DNA from: an uncultured Rhodospirillales bacterium
Lineage (GTDB): Bacteria; Pseudomonadota; Alphaproteobacteria; Acetobacterales; Acetobacteraceae
NCBI GenBank assembly: GCA_903844135.1
Contig: CAIMSN010000091.1
Coordinates: forward strand, 1 to 64,000
Reading direction: 5' to 3'
DNA length: 64,000 nt
Shown: one piece after another, positions 23,507-33,095 of the stretch
How positions within the stretch are numbered: position 1 is the first letter of the stretch
How the letters are laid out: each line of letters opens with the position of its first letter
The notes under the pieces: generated by a model
The model's database searches: none
What the model was told of the DNA's origin: nothing
The model's input: the letters and a program-made list of their open reading frames with translations, nothing else
Translations under genes and position numbers: made by a program

Positions 23507-25405
23507 ATGCGGATCAGCAGGCAGCGAACACTCCTTTCCGCGACGGCGGCCATGGCGCTATGCGCCGCGGCACCGATTTCGGCAGGCCGGGCGGCCACGG
23601 TCGCCTCCCCCTCCCTGAACGCCCAGGACGTCGCGATCGGCGACCCGGTGGCGCAGACCGTCTACCTGGCGCTCCGCAAGCCCGCGGCCGCGGAGGCCTA
23701 CGCCCGCGAGGTGCAGACGCCCGGCGCGCTGTTCCATAAGTTCCTCTCCCGCGACGAGTTCGTCGCCCAGTTCGCGCCGACCGACGCCGACATCGCCAAG
23801 GTCGAGAGCGCGCTCACGCAACTCGGATACACCATCGGCACGGTGTTCCCGAACCATCTCGGCATCCAGGTGACCAGCTCGGCCGGCTCCGCCGAAGCGG
23901 CGCTGGGCGTCAAGCTCAAGCGCATGACGGTGGCCGGACGCACCGGCATGGTGCCGGTCGGCGCCGTCACCATCCCCGCCTCGATCCGCAGCCTGGTGCG
24001 CGGCGTCGGCGGCCTGAATACGCTGCGTCTGCCGCATCCGATGAAGGCGACCTCGGCGGTCGCAAATCAGGCGACCACCACCCCGTACGTGGCCGGGACC
24101 GCGCTCACCGGCGGCAAGTCCGGCAGCTACCTGCCGGCGGACTTCGCCACCCGCTACGGCGTGAACCCGATCTACGCGAACGGCATCAAGGGCCGCGGCA
24201 CCACGGTCGGCATCGTCACCCTGGCCAACTTCTACCCGGCCGACGCGTACGCCTTCTGGTCGGCGATCGGCCTGACCGTCGCCCAGAATCGCATCACCAC
24301 GGTGAACGTCGATGGCGGCACCGACATCGCGCCGAGCGATGCGCTGGGTGAGGGCGAGACCGACATCGACGTCGAGGAGTCGGGCGGCCTGGCGCCGGAC
24401 GCGTCGCTGCGCGTCTACATCGCGCCGAACAACACCAACGCCAACTTCATCGACGGCTTCGAGGCCGCCGCGTCGGAGAACATCGCCGACACCGTCTCGG
24501 TGAGCTGGGGCCAGCCCGAGCTCGACTTCTTTGCCGAGCCGAGCCAGAACATCGCTGACTCGACCTACTTCCTCGACGCGTTCCACGACGTGTTCCTGGA
24601 GATGGGCATCCAGGGCCAGTCGATGTATGTCGCGACCGGTGATTCCGGCTCGTACGACACGGTGCGCGGCTGCCCGAACTCCGGCACGCCGTCAGCCACC
24701 ACGCCGGTATGCAACGCACCCTACGCGGTCGACTCGCCGGCGAGCGATCCGGCTGTGACCGGCGCCGGCGGCACCACGATCCCGCTGTCGCTCAAGCTGA
24801 CCAGCGGCGCCGTGCTCTCGGTGACGCAGGAGCAGGCCTGGAGCTGGAACTACATCTACACCCAGACCGCCGCGCAGGGTCATCCGATCGCCCTCTCCAG
24901 CCTGTTCTCGGTCGGCGACGGCGGTGGCGTGAGCTCCTACTTCAAGGCGCCCTACTACCAGCAGGGCATCTCCGGCATCACCAAGACCAAGGCCGGCCAG
25001 AGCTTCACCGAGAATACCGGTTCGGGCGCGGTCACGCTGCTCACCCTGCCGGCCAAGTTCGCCGGCCGGAACCTGCCGGACATCTCCACCGACGCCGATC
25101 CTGAGAGCGGCTACCAGTTCATCGAGGAGGGCAAGGTGGTCACCTTCGAGGGCGGCACCAGCTTCGTCGCGCCGCAGCTCAATGGCGTGACCGCCCTCGC
25201 CGTGCAGGGCGTCGGCGGCCGGGTCGGGCTGCTGAACAACGTCGCCTACGGCCTCGGCCTCAGCGGCTCCGACGACGTCACCGCCGGCGACAACTGGGGC
25301 TATAACGGTGCCATCGGCTACGACAACGCCACCGGCATCGGCAAGCTGAACGCGACCAAGCTCGCGAACTCGCTGCTGCAGCTCAAGGCGCTCTACGGAC
25401 GCTGA
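23507..25405 (+). CDS. S53 (sedolisin/kumamolisin) secreted peptidase with activation prodomain
   Basis: Signal peptide; prodomain; ETDID, ATGDSGSYD and GGTSFVAPQLNG catalytic motifs. Confidence 0.9.
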   Translation: MRISRQRTLLSATAAMALCAAAPISAGRAATVASPSLNAQDVAIGDPVAQTVYLALRKPAAAEAYAREVQTPGALFHKFLSRDEFVAQFAPTDADIAKVESALTQLGYTIGTVFPNHLGIQVTSSAGSAEAALGVKLKRMTVAGRTGMVPVGAVTIPASIRSLVRGVGGLNTLRLPHPMKATSAVANQATTTPYVAGTALTGGKSGSYLPADFATRYGVNPIYANGIKGRGTTVGIVTLANFYPADAYAFWSAIGLTVAQNRITTVNVDGGTDIAPSDALGEGETDIDVEESGGLAPDASLRVYIAPNNTNANFIDGFEAAASENIADTVSVSWGQPELDFFAEPSQNIADSTYFLDAFHDVFLEMGIQGQSMYVATGDSGSYDTVRGCPNSGTPSATTPVCNAPYAVDSPASDPAVTGAGGTTIPLSLKLTSGAVLSVTQEQAWSWNYIYTQTAAQGHPIALSSLFSVGDGGGVSSYFKAPYYQQGISGITKTKAGQSFTENTGSGAVTLLTLPAKFAGRNLPDISTDADPESGYQFIEEGKVVTFEGGTSFVAPQLNGVTALAVQGVGGRVGLLNNVAYGLGLSGSDDVTAGDNWGYNGAIGYDNATGIGKLNATKLANSLLQLKALYGR

Positions 25406-25412
25406 GCCGCTC

Positions 25413-25451
25413 CCGCCGCCTGGTCCGGACCCTCTCCGGACCAGGCGGCGG
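25413..25451. terminator. Bidirectional terminator-like hairpin, 17-bp perfect stem
   Basis: CCGCCGCCTGGTCCGGA-CCCTC-TCCGGACCAGGCGGCGG between convergent genes. Confidence 0.8.
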
Positions 25452-25453
25452 CC

Positions 25454-26725
25454 TCATAGCTCGATCGACCGCAAGAAGGCCGCCAAGGCGGCGACGGCGA
25501 GCCCGGCATCCCCGGGCTCGACCGATTCGGCAGGATTGTGGCTCAGGCCGCCGGCGCACCGCACGAACAGCATCGCCATCTTGCAGAGCGCCGCCATCGC
25601 CATCGCATCGTGACCCGCTCCGCTCGGCAGCCGGATCGTCGCCGCCCCCACCTGCGCGCAGGCCAGTTCCAGCGCCGTCATCAGGCCGGGATCGCAGGGC
25701 GCCGCCGCGGCCTCGTGCGTGCGCTCGACCACCGCCTCGACCCGGTGCTCCGCCGCCGCCTGCAGCAGCGCCGCCTCGATCTCGCTCCAGGCGCGCCGGC
25801 GCAGGCCATCCTCAGGCGCGCGCAGGTCGAGCGTGAAACCGGCACGCCCCGCGATGACGTTCACGGCGCCGGGATGCGCCTCGATCCGCCCGACCGTCGC
25901 CGTCACCCCGTCATGCGACAGGGCGATGCGGCGGATCGCCACCATCATCTCGGCCGCGGCGGCCAGCGCGTCGCGCCGTCCCCGCATCGGCACGGTTCCG
26001 GCGTGGCCAGCCTCCCCGGTCAGCGCGATCCGGTAACGCGCCGCGCCATTGATCCCGGCGACCACGCCCAGCGCCAGGCCGGCGCGCTCCAGCACCGGGC
26101 CCTGCTCGATATGCAGTTCGACGAAGCCGAGCGCGCGTCCGCGGAAGCGTGCCGCGGCGAGGCGATCCGGGTCGCCGCCGAAGCGTCGCAGCGCGTCCGC
26201 CAGTACGGTCCCGTCCTGGTCGCGCGCGGCGGCCTGGGCGCCGGCATCGAGCGTGCCGGCGAGCGCGCGCGAGCCGGTCAGGGTGGCGGGGAAGCGCACC
26301 CCTTCCTCGTCGCCGAACGCATACAGCGCGACCGCGAACGGCAGGGCGACGGCGTCCGCCTGCAGCGTCTCGATCGCCGCCAGCCCGCCCAGCACGCCGA
26401 GCGTGCCGTCGTAGCGTCCTGCATCGCGCACCGTGTCGATATGCGAGCCGAGCAGCAGCACCGGCGAGTCCGGCGCCGGGCCCGGCCAGAGCCCGACCAG
26501 GGTCGCCGCGGGATCGAGCGACACCGACAGCCCGGCCTCGCGCATCCAGCCGGCGATCAGGTCGACGGCGTCGCGGTGCGCCGGCGAGAGATAGAGCCTG
26601 GTCAGGCCATCGGCGTCGTCGCTGCAGGCGGCCAGCCGGTCGAGCCGGCGCATCAGCCGGTCGGTGATCTGCATGCGCGTCGCGTCCGCCAACCGCTTCC
26701 CCTCCACGATCCGGTCCGCCACCAT
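25454..26725 (-). CDS. M20-family Zn amidohydrolase (allantoate amidohydrolase/carbamoylase type)
   Basis: [55 protein letters not shown]; divergent from HIUase. Confidence 0.88.
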   Translation of the reverse strand: MVADRIVEGKRLADATRMQITDRLMRRLDRLAACSDDADGLTRLYLSPAHRDAVDLIAGWMREAGLSVSLDPAATLVGLWPGPAPDSPVLLLGSHIDTVRDAGRYDGTLGVLGGLAAIETLQADAVALPFAVALYAFGDEEGVRFPATLTGSRALAGTLDAGAQAAARDQDGTVLADALRRFGGDPDRLAAARFRGRALGFVELHIEQGPVLERAGLALGVVAGINGAARYRIALTGEAGHAGTVPMRGRRDALAAAAEMMVAIRRIALSHDGVTATVGRIEAHPGAVNVIAGRAGFTLDLRAPEDGLRRRAWSEIEAALLQAAAEHRVEAVVERTHEAAAAPCDPGLMTALELACAQVGAATIRLPSGAGHDAMAMAALCKMAMLFVRCAGGLSHNPAESVEPGDAGLAVAALAAFLRSIEL

Positions 26726-26764
26726 GCTATCCTCGTGCCGCAGCCCGCCAGAGCAGGAGCCGCC

Positions 26765-27133
26765 ATGTCGTCGAGCGCCCAAGATGGCCGCTCCTCCGGG
26801 GGCCGCCTCACCACCCATGTGCTCGACACCGCCAGCGGCCGGCCCGGTGCCGGACTGCGGCTGACCCTGTCGCGGATCGACGGCGACCGCATCGAGCGGC
26901 TGGGCGCGTTCGTGACCAACGCGGACGGGCGGTGCGAGGCGCCGCTGCTGGCGGGGGAGGCGCTGTCAGCGGGCGAGTACGAGCTGCTGTTCCATGTCGC
27001 GGAATGGCGCGACGGCGGTCCCGGCTTCTACGACGTGATCCCGATCCGCTTCAGGGTGGTCGATCCTTCGGCGCACCATCACGTGCCGCTGATCGTGTCG
27101 GCGTTCGGTTACGCCACCTACCGGGGCAGCTAG
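26765..27133 (+). CDS. 5-hydroxyisourate hydrolase (transthyretin-like)
   Basis: [18 protein letters not shown]-term, [20 protein letters not shown]-term hallmark. Confidence 0.95.
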   Translation: MSSSAQDGRSSGGRLTTHVLDTASGRPGAGLRLTLSRIDGDRIERLGAFVTNADGRCEAPLLAGEALSAGEYELLFHVAEWRDGGPGFYDVIPIRFRVVDPSAHHHVPLIVSAFGYATYRGS

Positions 27134-27171
27134 AGCACGGTCCGTTCGCCTTGGCTCACGCCCCGTGCTCT
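27132..27171. terminator. Hairpin AGAGCACGG-N22-CCGTGCTCT overlapping the HIUase stop codon
   Basis: 9-bp perfect stem. Confidence 0.5.
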
Positions 27172-27186
27172 GGCCTGTTGTTTCAA

Positions 27187-27235
27187 CGAGCATCTCCATC
27201 CGATCAGACGATTCCGTTCGATCGGATGACGCTCT
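27187..27235. repeat. Structured intergenic repeat, copy B
   Basis: cgagcatctccatccgatcagacgattccgttcgatcggatgacgctct; shares architecture with copy A at 41082-41133. Confidence 0.55.
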
Positions 27236-27872
27236 CGGGCCGCATCAGCTCCGCCAGGACCGCCTGTCGCGGCGCGTCGACGAAGCCGAACAGCAGGGCC
27301 GCGGCCGACGCGAGGGCGCTCGGTCGCAGGTCCGGGTCCTGGATCTCGCCCGCCGTCCAGAAGGACAGCACGCCGCGGAACGCGATCGCCAGTTGATCGG
27401 GCAGAACCAGCCGGCCGAGCGCGCGATGCGCCGGCGACAGGCAGGCGGCGTCGCCCAGGGCCTCGGCCCACAGGGCGCGCGAACGCTCCCGGATCGCCCC
27501 CGGCTCTGGACACGGCTGTGAACCCGGGGCGCCGATCGCGGCCATCACCGCGCGGTTGACCCGCGGCGTCTCGGTCATCACCGCAGCCGCGATCGCGACC
27601 ACGTCGAGGACACGCTGCACGCTGTCGGCCGACGCGGCGGTCGCCGCACGACGATGCATCCGTTCGATCCGCTCGGCCGACAGGGCCCGCATGATCTCCA
27701 GCTTGCTGCCGAACTGGTTGAACGGCGTGGCGAAACTGACGCCGGCCGCTGCGGCGAGGTCGCGCATCGAGAAATCGGCGCTCCCCTCGCCCAGCAGGCG
27801 CTCGGCGGCAGCGAGCACCTTGGCACGGGTGGTCGCCGGCGCGTGGGCAGGACGGGTCTTGCTGCTTGTCAT
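27204..27872 (-). CDS. TetR/AcrR-family transcriptional regulator
   Basis: KVLAAAERLLGEGSADFSMRDLAAAAGVSFATPFNQFGSKLEIMRAL. Confidence 0.9.
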   Translation of the reverse strand: MTSSKTRPAHAPATTRAKVLAAAERLLGEGSADFSMRDLAAAAGVSFATPFNQFGSKLEIMRALSAERIERMHRRAATAASADSVQRVLDVVAIAAAVMTETPRVNRAVMAAIGAPGSQPCPEPGAIRERSRALWAEALGDAACLSPAHRALGRLVLPDQLAIAFRGVLSFWTAGEIQDPDLRPSALASAAALLFGFVDAPRQAVLAELMRPESVIRSNGIV

Positions 27873-27880
27873 CGACGGAC

Positions 27881-27894
27881 TATATCATGATATA
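27881..27894. promoter_or_regulatory. Perfect 14-bp palindrome TATATCATGATATA between TetR and SDR genes
   Basis: Sits in the 50-bp divergent intergenic region and overlaps a TATAAT (27891-27896). Confidence 0.75.
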
Positions 27895-27922
27895 ATGCAC
27901 TCGCAACCGCAGGAGACCGCTC

Positions 27923-28768
27923 GTGAGCGACTCACCACGCAAGATCTTCCTCATCACCGGCGTCAGCTCGGGACTGGGTCGCGCCTTCGCCGCCGCCGCC
28001 CTGGAGGCGGGCCATGGCGTGATCGGCACCGTGCGCCGCCAGGAGGATGCCGATGCGTTCTCGGCCCGGGCGCCGGGTCGAGCCCATCCGCTGCTGCTCG
28101 ACGTGACCGATTACGATGCCGTCCCGGGGGCGGTCGAAGCCGCCGAAGCGATCGCCGGGCCGGTCGATGTGCTGGTCAACAATGCCGGCTACGGTCACGA
28201 GGGGGTGCTGGAGGAATCCTCGATCGACGATCTGCGGCTTCAGTTCGCCGCCAACGTGTTCGGGCCGGTGGCGATGATCAAGGCGGTGCTGCCCGGCATG
28301 CGGGCGCGCCGTCGCGGCCATATCGTCAACGTCACCTCGATGGGCGGCTTCATCACCATGCCGGGCATCGCCTTCTACTGCGGCAGCAAGTTCGCGCTCG
28401 AGGGCATCTCGGAATCGCTCGGCAAGGAGCTGGCGGGATTCGGCATCCACGTCACCGCGCTGGCGCCCGGCCAGTTCCGGACCGACTGGGCCGGCCGCTC
28501 GATGCACCGCACGCCACGCCGTGTCGCCGACTACGATTCGGTGATGGATCCGATCCGCGCGGCACGTCAGGCCAAGAGCGGCCGGCAGCCGGGCGACCCG
28601 GACCGCGCCGCGCGGGCGCTGCTGACCCTTATCCGGTCCGAAAACCCGCCGACGCGGCTGTTTCTCGGCGAGGACGCGCTCGCACTGGTCGGACAGAAGC
28701 TCGACGCGATGCGCTCCGAGCTCGCCGCCTGGGACGCGGTCTCCCGCTCGACCGGGTTCGACGCCTGA
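27923..28768 (+). CDS. SDR-family oxidoreductase
   Basis: FLITGVSSGLGRAFA, VNNAGYGHEG, YCGSKFALEG; GTG start with SD aggag. Confidence 0.9.
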   Translation: MSDSPRKIFLITGVSSGLGRAFAAAALEAGHGVIGTVRRQEDADAFSARAPGRAHPLLLDVTDYDAVPGAVEAAEAIAGPVDVLVNNAGYGHEGVLEESSIDDLRLQFAANVFGPVAMIKAVLPGMRARRRGHIVNVTSMGGFITMPGIAFYCGSKFALEGISESLGKELAGFGIHVTALAPGQFRTDWAGRSMHRTPRRVADYDSVMDPIRAARQAKSGRQPGDPDRAARALLTLIRSENPPTRLFLGEDALALVGQKLDAMRSELAAWDAVSRSTGFDA

Positions 28769-28916
28769 CTCCAGCGCGGCGTGGCCGGGTCCGATTGCGG
28801 CCGCCGGGTCTCGGACGCATGATCCGGCGGGGCGACGCCGCGCAGGGGCAGCGGCGTGAAACTTGCACGAAGCCTGCTCACGGAGTGCCGAACGCAGCGC
28901 TGCGAGGAGACAGACC

Positions 28917-30389
28917 GTGCCCGACCAGCCGATCCTGACCCGAGAAGCGGATCTGGCCGCACTGGAGGCGAGGGTCGAACGCGACCTGGCGCTGATCGAC
29001 TATCCGTCGCGATCCTGGGTGCCGCCGCGAGCGGTGGCGGGCGAGCCGGTGCTGGACGTGGCGATCGTCGGCGGCGGCCAGGGCGGCGTGGCGACCGCGT
29101 TCGGGCTGCTGCGCGAAAAGATCGGCAACATCGCGGTGTTCGACCGCGCCCCGGACGGGCTCGAGGGACCCTGGGTGACGTTCGCGCGCATGCTGACGCT
29201 GCGCACCCCCAAGCACGTCACCGGACCGGATCTCGGGGTGCCGAGCCTGACGCCGCGAAGCTGGTACGAGGCCGCGCACGGCGCCGAGGCCTGGGACCGG
29301 CTCGGCAAGATCGCGCGGCAGGATTGGCAGGCCTATCTCGGCTGGTTCCGGCGCGTGCTCGACCTGCCGGTGCGGAACGACACCGCGGTGACCGACATCG
29401 CGCCGGCCGGCGATCTGCTGCGTCTCACCCTGGAGGGTCCGGACGGCACCCGCTCGCAGCTTGCGCGCAAGGTGGTGCTGGCGACCGGGATCGACGGTAG
29501 CGGCGCCTGGCATATCCCGGCCTTCATCGCGCAGGCGGTGCCCGCGGATCGTCACGCGCACACCTCCGGCCGGATCGATTTCGACGCGCTGCGTGGACGC
29601 AGGATCGGCGTGCTGGGCGCCGGGGCGTCGGCGTTCGACAACGCGGCGACGGCGCTGGAGGCGGGGGCGGCGTCGGTGACGCTGTGCCTGCGCAGGACCG
29701 ACCTGCCGAGGATCAATCCGTATCGCTGGATGGAGAATGGCGGCTTCCTCGGCCATTTCGCCGCGCTGCCGGACCTGGATCGCTGGCGCTTCATGAAGCG
29801 CGTGTTCGATCTCAACCAGCCGCCGCCGCAGGACACCTATTGGCGCTGCCGTCGTCACGCGGGTTTCGCGCTGCGCATGGGCTGTCCATGGACCGGAGCG
29901 CGGATGGACGGCGAGGAGATCGTGATCGACACGCCGGACGGCGCGCTGCGGTTCGACTACCTGATCGTCGGCACCGGTTTCCGGGTGGACCTGACGCTGC
30001 GGCCGGAACTCCGGCATTTCGCGCACGACATCGCGCTCTGGCGCGACCGTTTCGCGCCGCCGGAGGCGGAGGCGGATGCGCTGCTCGGCAGCCATCCCTA
30101 CCTGGGCGACGCCTTCCAGTTCGTCGAACGGGTGCCGGGCGCCAATCCGGCGTTGCGGCATCTGCATAATTTCACCTTCGGCGCCACGCCGAGCATGGGC
30201 CTGTCCGGTGCGTCGATCAGCGGCATGCGCTACGGCGTGGCACGGCTGGTTTCGGGCCTGTCGCGCGCCCTGTTTCTCGACGACGCGCAGGCGCACCTGG
30301 ACAGCCTGCGCGGCTACGATACGCCGGAACTGACCAGCCTGGATCCGCCGCCGCAGGACGAGCGGGAGGCCGCACCGAACGGCGCATGA
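28917..30389 (+). CDS. FAD/NAD(P)-binding oxidoreductase (flavin monooxygenase-like)
   Basis: VAIVGGGQGGVATAFGLL, RIGVLGAGASAFDNAATALEAG; GTG start with SD gaggag. Confidence 0.85.
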   Translation: MPDQPILTREADLAALEARVERDLALIDYPSRSWVPPRAVAGEPVLDVAIVGGGQGGVATAFGLLREKIGNIAVFDRAPDGLEGPWVTFARMLTLRTPKHVTGPDLGVPSLTPRSWYEAAHGAEAWDRLGKIARQDWQAYLGWFRRVLDLPVRNDTAVTDIAPAGDLLRLTLEGPDGTRSQLARKVVLATGIDGSGAWHIPAFIAQAVPADRHAHTSGRIDFDALRGRRIGVLGAGASAFDNAATALEAGAASVTLCLRRTDLPRINPYRWMENGGFLGHFAALPDLDRWRFMKRVFDLNQPPPQDTYWRCRRHAGFALRMGCPWTGARMDGEEIVIDTPDGALRFDYLIVGTGFRVDLTLRPELRHFAHDIALWRDRFAPPEAEADALLGSHPYLGDAFQFVERVPGANPALRHLHNFTFGATPSMGLSGASISGMRYGVARLVSGLSRALFLDDAQAHLDSLRGYDTPELTSLDPPPQDEREAAPNGA

Positions 30390-30398
30390 CGCAGTCCG

Positions 30399-32594
30399 TC
30401 AGAGATCGAATTCCAGGCTGGCCAGGATCGTCCGCGGCGCGGCGAGATAGGCGGTGTTGGCGCCGGGGCTGCCGACGATGTTGCCGTCCGCGATCGACGA
30501 ATAGTAATGCCGGTCGGTCACGTTGACGGCGCCGAGCTTGGCGATCATCGCATGGCGCAGCAGGTGGGTGGCGTAGCGGACGCCAACGTCGAACGTCACG
30601 TATTGCGGCGCGAAGGACGTGTTGGTGTCGGTGACGGCGCGTTCGCTCTCGTAATGCGCGCTGCCGGTGAAGGCGAGCCCGTGCAGGATCGCCGGGTGCC
30701 AGTCCAGCGTCACGTCGCTTTTCCATTGCGGCACGCCGACGATCATCCCGCCCTCGGTCGCCGGGTTGCCCGAATCCAGCAATCGCGCGTCGATATAGGT
30801 GACGCCGCCGAGCACGCTCAGCGCCGGCAGCAGGTCGCCCTGCGCGAAGGTCTCCACCCCCTGGTCGCGCTGCTGGCCGATCACCTGGAAGACATTGTCG
30901 GCCAGCGTGGTGGCGTAGGGCCGAGTCATGCGGAACGCGTCGACCGTCAGCAGCAGGTTGGCGACCGGCGCGTATTTCACCCCGGCCTGCATCATCTCGT
31001 CGTGATACGGCGACAGGAAGGCGTTGGCGTTGATCGCGGTCGCCGGCGCCTGGTCGCTTTCCTCGACGCTGCTCGCATAGGTGAAGTACGCGGTGACGGT
31101 GCCGGTCGGGGTCCAGATCCCGCTCACCGTGGGGCTGAACGCGCCGCTGGCATCGCCGGTGCTGGTCCGCACATCCTTGGCGCTGAAGCTCTCCGAATGC
31201 AGGAAGGACTCGCTGAACACCGCCTGGATCGCCCAGTGCCTGTCGACATGCAGCGTATCGCCCTCGACGATCGATTGCTGGAACAGGTCTCCGGCGAGAT
31301 ATTGCGTGCCGTGCGACGGGATCGGCACGGTCCGGAAGATCGCCGGGTCGGCGAGGTTCGATGCGCCGAGCGTCGACACGATCGAATTGCGGTAATTGTA
31401 CTGGTCGTTGACGAAGCCGTTGGTCCCCAGCGTCAGATCGTTGCGCAGGCCGGCGATCCGCACGTGGCCGGTGAGCGATGCCTCGTTGCTGCCGTCGGTG
31501 AAATGCGGGACGGCGGTGAAGTTCTTGGTCGTGGTGTAGTCGCCGCGATTGTCGGTCAGCGTGTTGGTGATGCCGAACAGGTTGCGCTGCGCGTCCTGGT
31601 AGAGGCCGCCGAGTTCGAGCCGCCAGCCGCCGCCGACATCATGGATGATCTTCACCAGCCCGGTATCGGTGATGAGATCGGTGCCGGCGCCCGGCTGGCC
31701 GAGGCCGCGCCGCGTCGGATCCGGCGCCTCGGGCAGGATCGTGCTCCTGTTGCTCGCACTCGTGCTGGCGCCGTCATAGACGATGCTGCCGGGCAGTCCG
31801 TAGCCGCTATCCTCGTAGTGGCTGCCATCGACCTGGATCACCGTGTCGGCGTCCAGATGGATGTCGAGATCCGCGCTGCCGAGCGTGCGGTCGGCGAAGC
31901 TGCCGTTCGCGTAGCTCTCGCCCTCGCCATGCACGAGGTCGATGCGATAGCCGAGCCAGCCGTTGCCGCCGACGCGGCCGCCGACGTCGCCCTCGGTGGT
32001 GAACAGCCCGTCGCTGGCGTAGCTGCCGACCAGGCGGGCGAGCGGCGTATCGGTCGGGCGCTTCAGGATGTAGTCGAACACCCCGGCCGGCGTCTCCGGC
32101 CCGAACAGTGCGCCGCCGAGCCCGTTCAGCACCTGGATGCTGTCGAGATTCTCGACCGGGATCGCGGTGGTGCCGATGATGTTGAGGCCGTCGAGCCGCG
32201 TGTTCTGGGTGATCGAGCCCTGGAAGCCGAGCGATTGCGGGCGCGACACTTCCAGCCCCTGCTGGTCGCGCACCTCGACCGACGGCAGCGACCGGAGCGC
32301 GTCGTTCAGCGTACGCAATTGCTGGTTGGCCAGGAAATCCTGCGTCAGCACCGTCACCGAAACCGGCGCGGTCAGGATCGGGGTCTGGCCGAGCGGCCCC
32401 AGTTGCGCGGTGGCGGCATGATAGTGCGCGGCCGATGCGTAGGGTGCCTGGCCGCGCACCAGGACGCGCTCGGGTCCGTTCTGGGGCGTCGCCACCTGTG
32501 CCGGTCCGGAGTCGGCGGCCCGCGCGACCAGCGCGCCGTTCGGCAGCCCGGCCGCCAGCAGAACGGCAAGCAGCCGCGTCGATCCCGATGCCAT
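30399..32594 (-). CDS. TonB-dependent outer-membrane receptor
   Basis: Signal peptide; plug domain VSVTVLTQDFLANQQLRTLNDALRSLPSVEV; C-term YSSIADGNIVGSPGANTAYLAAPRTILASLEFDL. Confidence 0.94.
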   Translation of the reverse strand: MASGSTRLLAVLLAAGLPNGALVARAADSGPAQVATPQNGPERVLVRGQAPYASAAHYHAATAQLGPLGQTPILTAPVSVTVLTQDFLANQQLRTLNDALRSLPSVEVRDQQGLEVSRPQSLGFQGSITQNTRLDGLNIIGTTAIPVENLDSIQVLNGLGGALFGPETPAGVFDYILKRPTDTPLARLVGSYASDGLFTTEGDVGGRVGGNGWLGYRIDLVHGEGESYANGSFADRTLGSADLDIHLDADTVIQVDGSHYEDSGYGLPGSIVYDGASTSASNRSTILPEAPDPTRRGLGQPGAGTDLITDTGLVKIIHDVGGGWRLELGGLYQDAQRNLFGITNTLTDNRGDYTTTKNFTAVPHFTDGSNEASLTGHVRIAGLRNDLTLGTNGFVNDQYNYRNSIVSTLGASNLADPAIFRTVPIPSHGTQYLAGDLFQQSIVEGDTLHVDRHWAIQAVFSESFLHSESFSAKDVRTSTGDASGAFSPTVSGIWTPTGTVTAYFTYASSVEESDQAPATAINANAFLSPYHDEMMQAGVKYAPVANLLLTVDAFRMTRPYATTLADNVFQVIGQQRDQGVETFAQGDLLPALSVLGGVTYIDARLLDSGNPATEGGMIVGVPQWKSDVTLDWHPAILHGLAFTGSAHYESERAVTDTNTSFAPQYVTFDVGVRYATHLLRHAMIAKLGAVNVTDRHYYSSIADGNIVGSPGANTAYLAAPRTILASLEFDL

Positions 32595-32617
32595 GTCCTA
32601 CCCCGCAAAACCGGGTG

Positions 32618-32641
32618 CGTTATATCCGACCGGACATAGCG
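32618..32641. promoter_or_regulatory. ModE-box-like operator CGTTATAT-N8-ACATAGCG
   Basis: Inverted half-sites; matches the remembered E. coli modA operator core (CGTTATAT-N8-ACATAACG) at 15 of 16 half-site positions; overlaps TATAAC of the TonB-receptor promoter region. Confidence 0.7.
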
Positions 32642-32651
32642 CTACGACCCG

Positions 32652-33014
32652 CTATCGGGCGATCAGGGCGGCAAGACGGGCGAGTGTGACATTTGTGGCA
32701 GCCTGCGCATCGCTCTCCAGCCGGCGATAGCAGTCGACCAGCGCGCTTCCCGCCTCGGTCAGCGACGCGCCGCCGCCGCCGGCGCCGCCCGGCCGCGCCG
32801 TCACCACCGGCCGGCCCAGGCTTTCGCCGATCGCCTCGACCAGCGACCAGGCGCGCCGGTACGACATGCCCATGGTCCGCCCCGCGGCCGCGATCGAGCC
32901 GTGCGCCGCGATCGCCTCGAGCAGCCGGACCTTGCCGGGCCCGAGCCAGCGGCCGTTCTCGGTATCGATGCGCAGCGTGAGCCGCAGAACAGGAACGCCA
33001 GCGTGTCGGGTCAT
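32652..33014 (-). CDS. ModE-like winged-helix regulator, no MOP/molbindin domain
   Basis: KVRLLEAIAAHGSIAAAGRTMGMSYRRAWSLVEAIGESLGRPVVTARPGGAGGGGASLTEAGSALVDCYRRLE; 120 aa. Confidence 0.88.
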   Translation of the reverse strand: MTRHAGVPVLRLTLRIDTENGRWLGPGKVRLLEAIAAHGSIAAAGRTMGMSYRRAWSLVEAIGESLGRPVVTARPGGAGGGGASLTEAGSALVDCYRRLESDAQAATNVTLARLAALIAR

Positions 33015-33095
33015 CGTTCGGTGCCACGGACTATGGAGCGCCGAGCCTAGCAGAGCTGGCCTCGCGACGGCGGACCCGCGGCGACCGAGGCCGGT

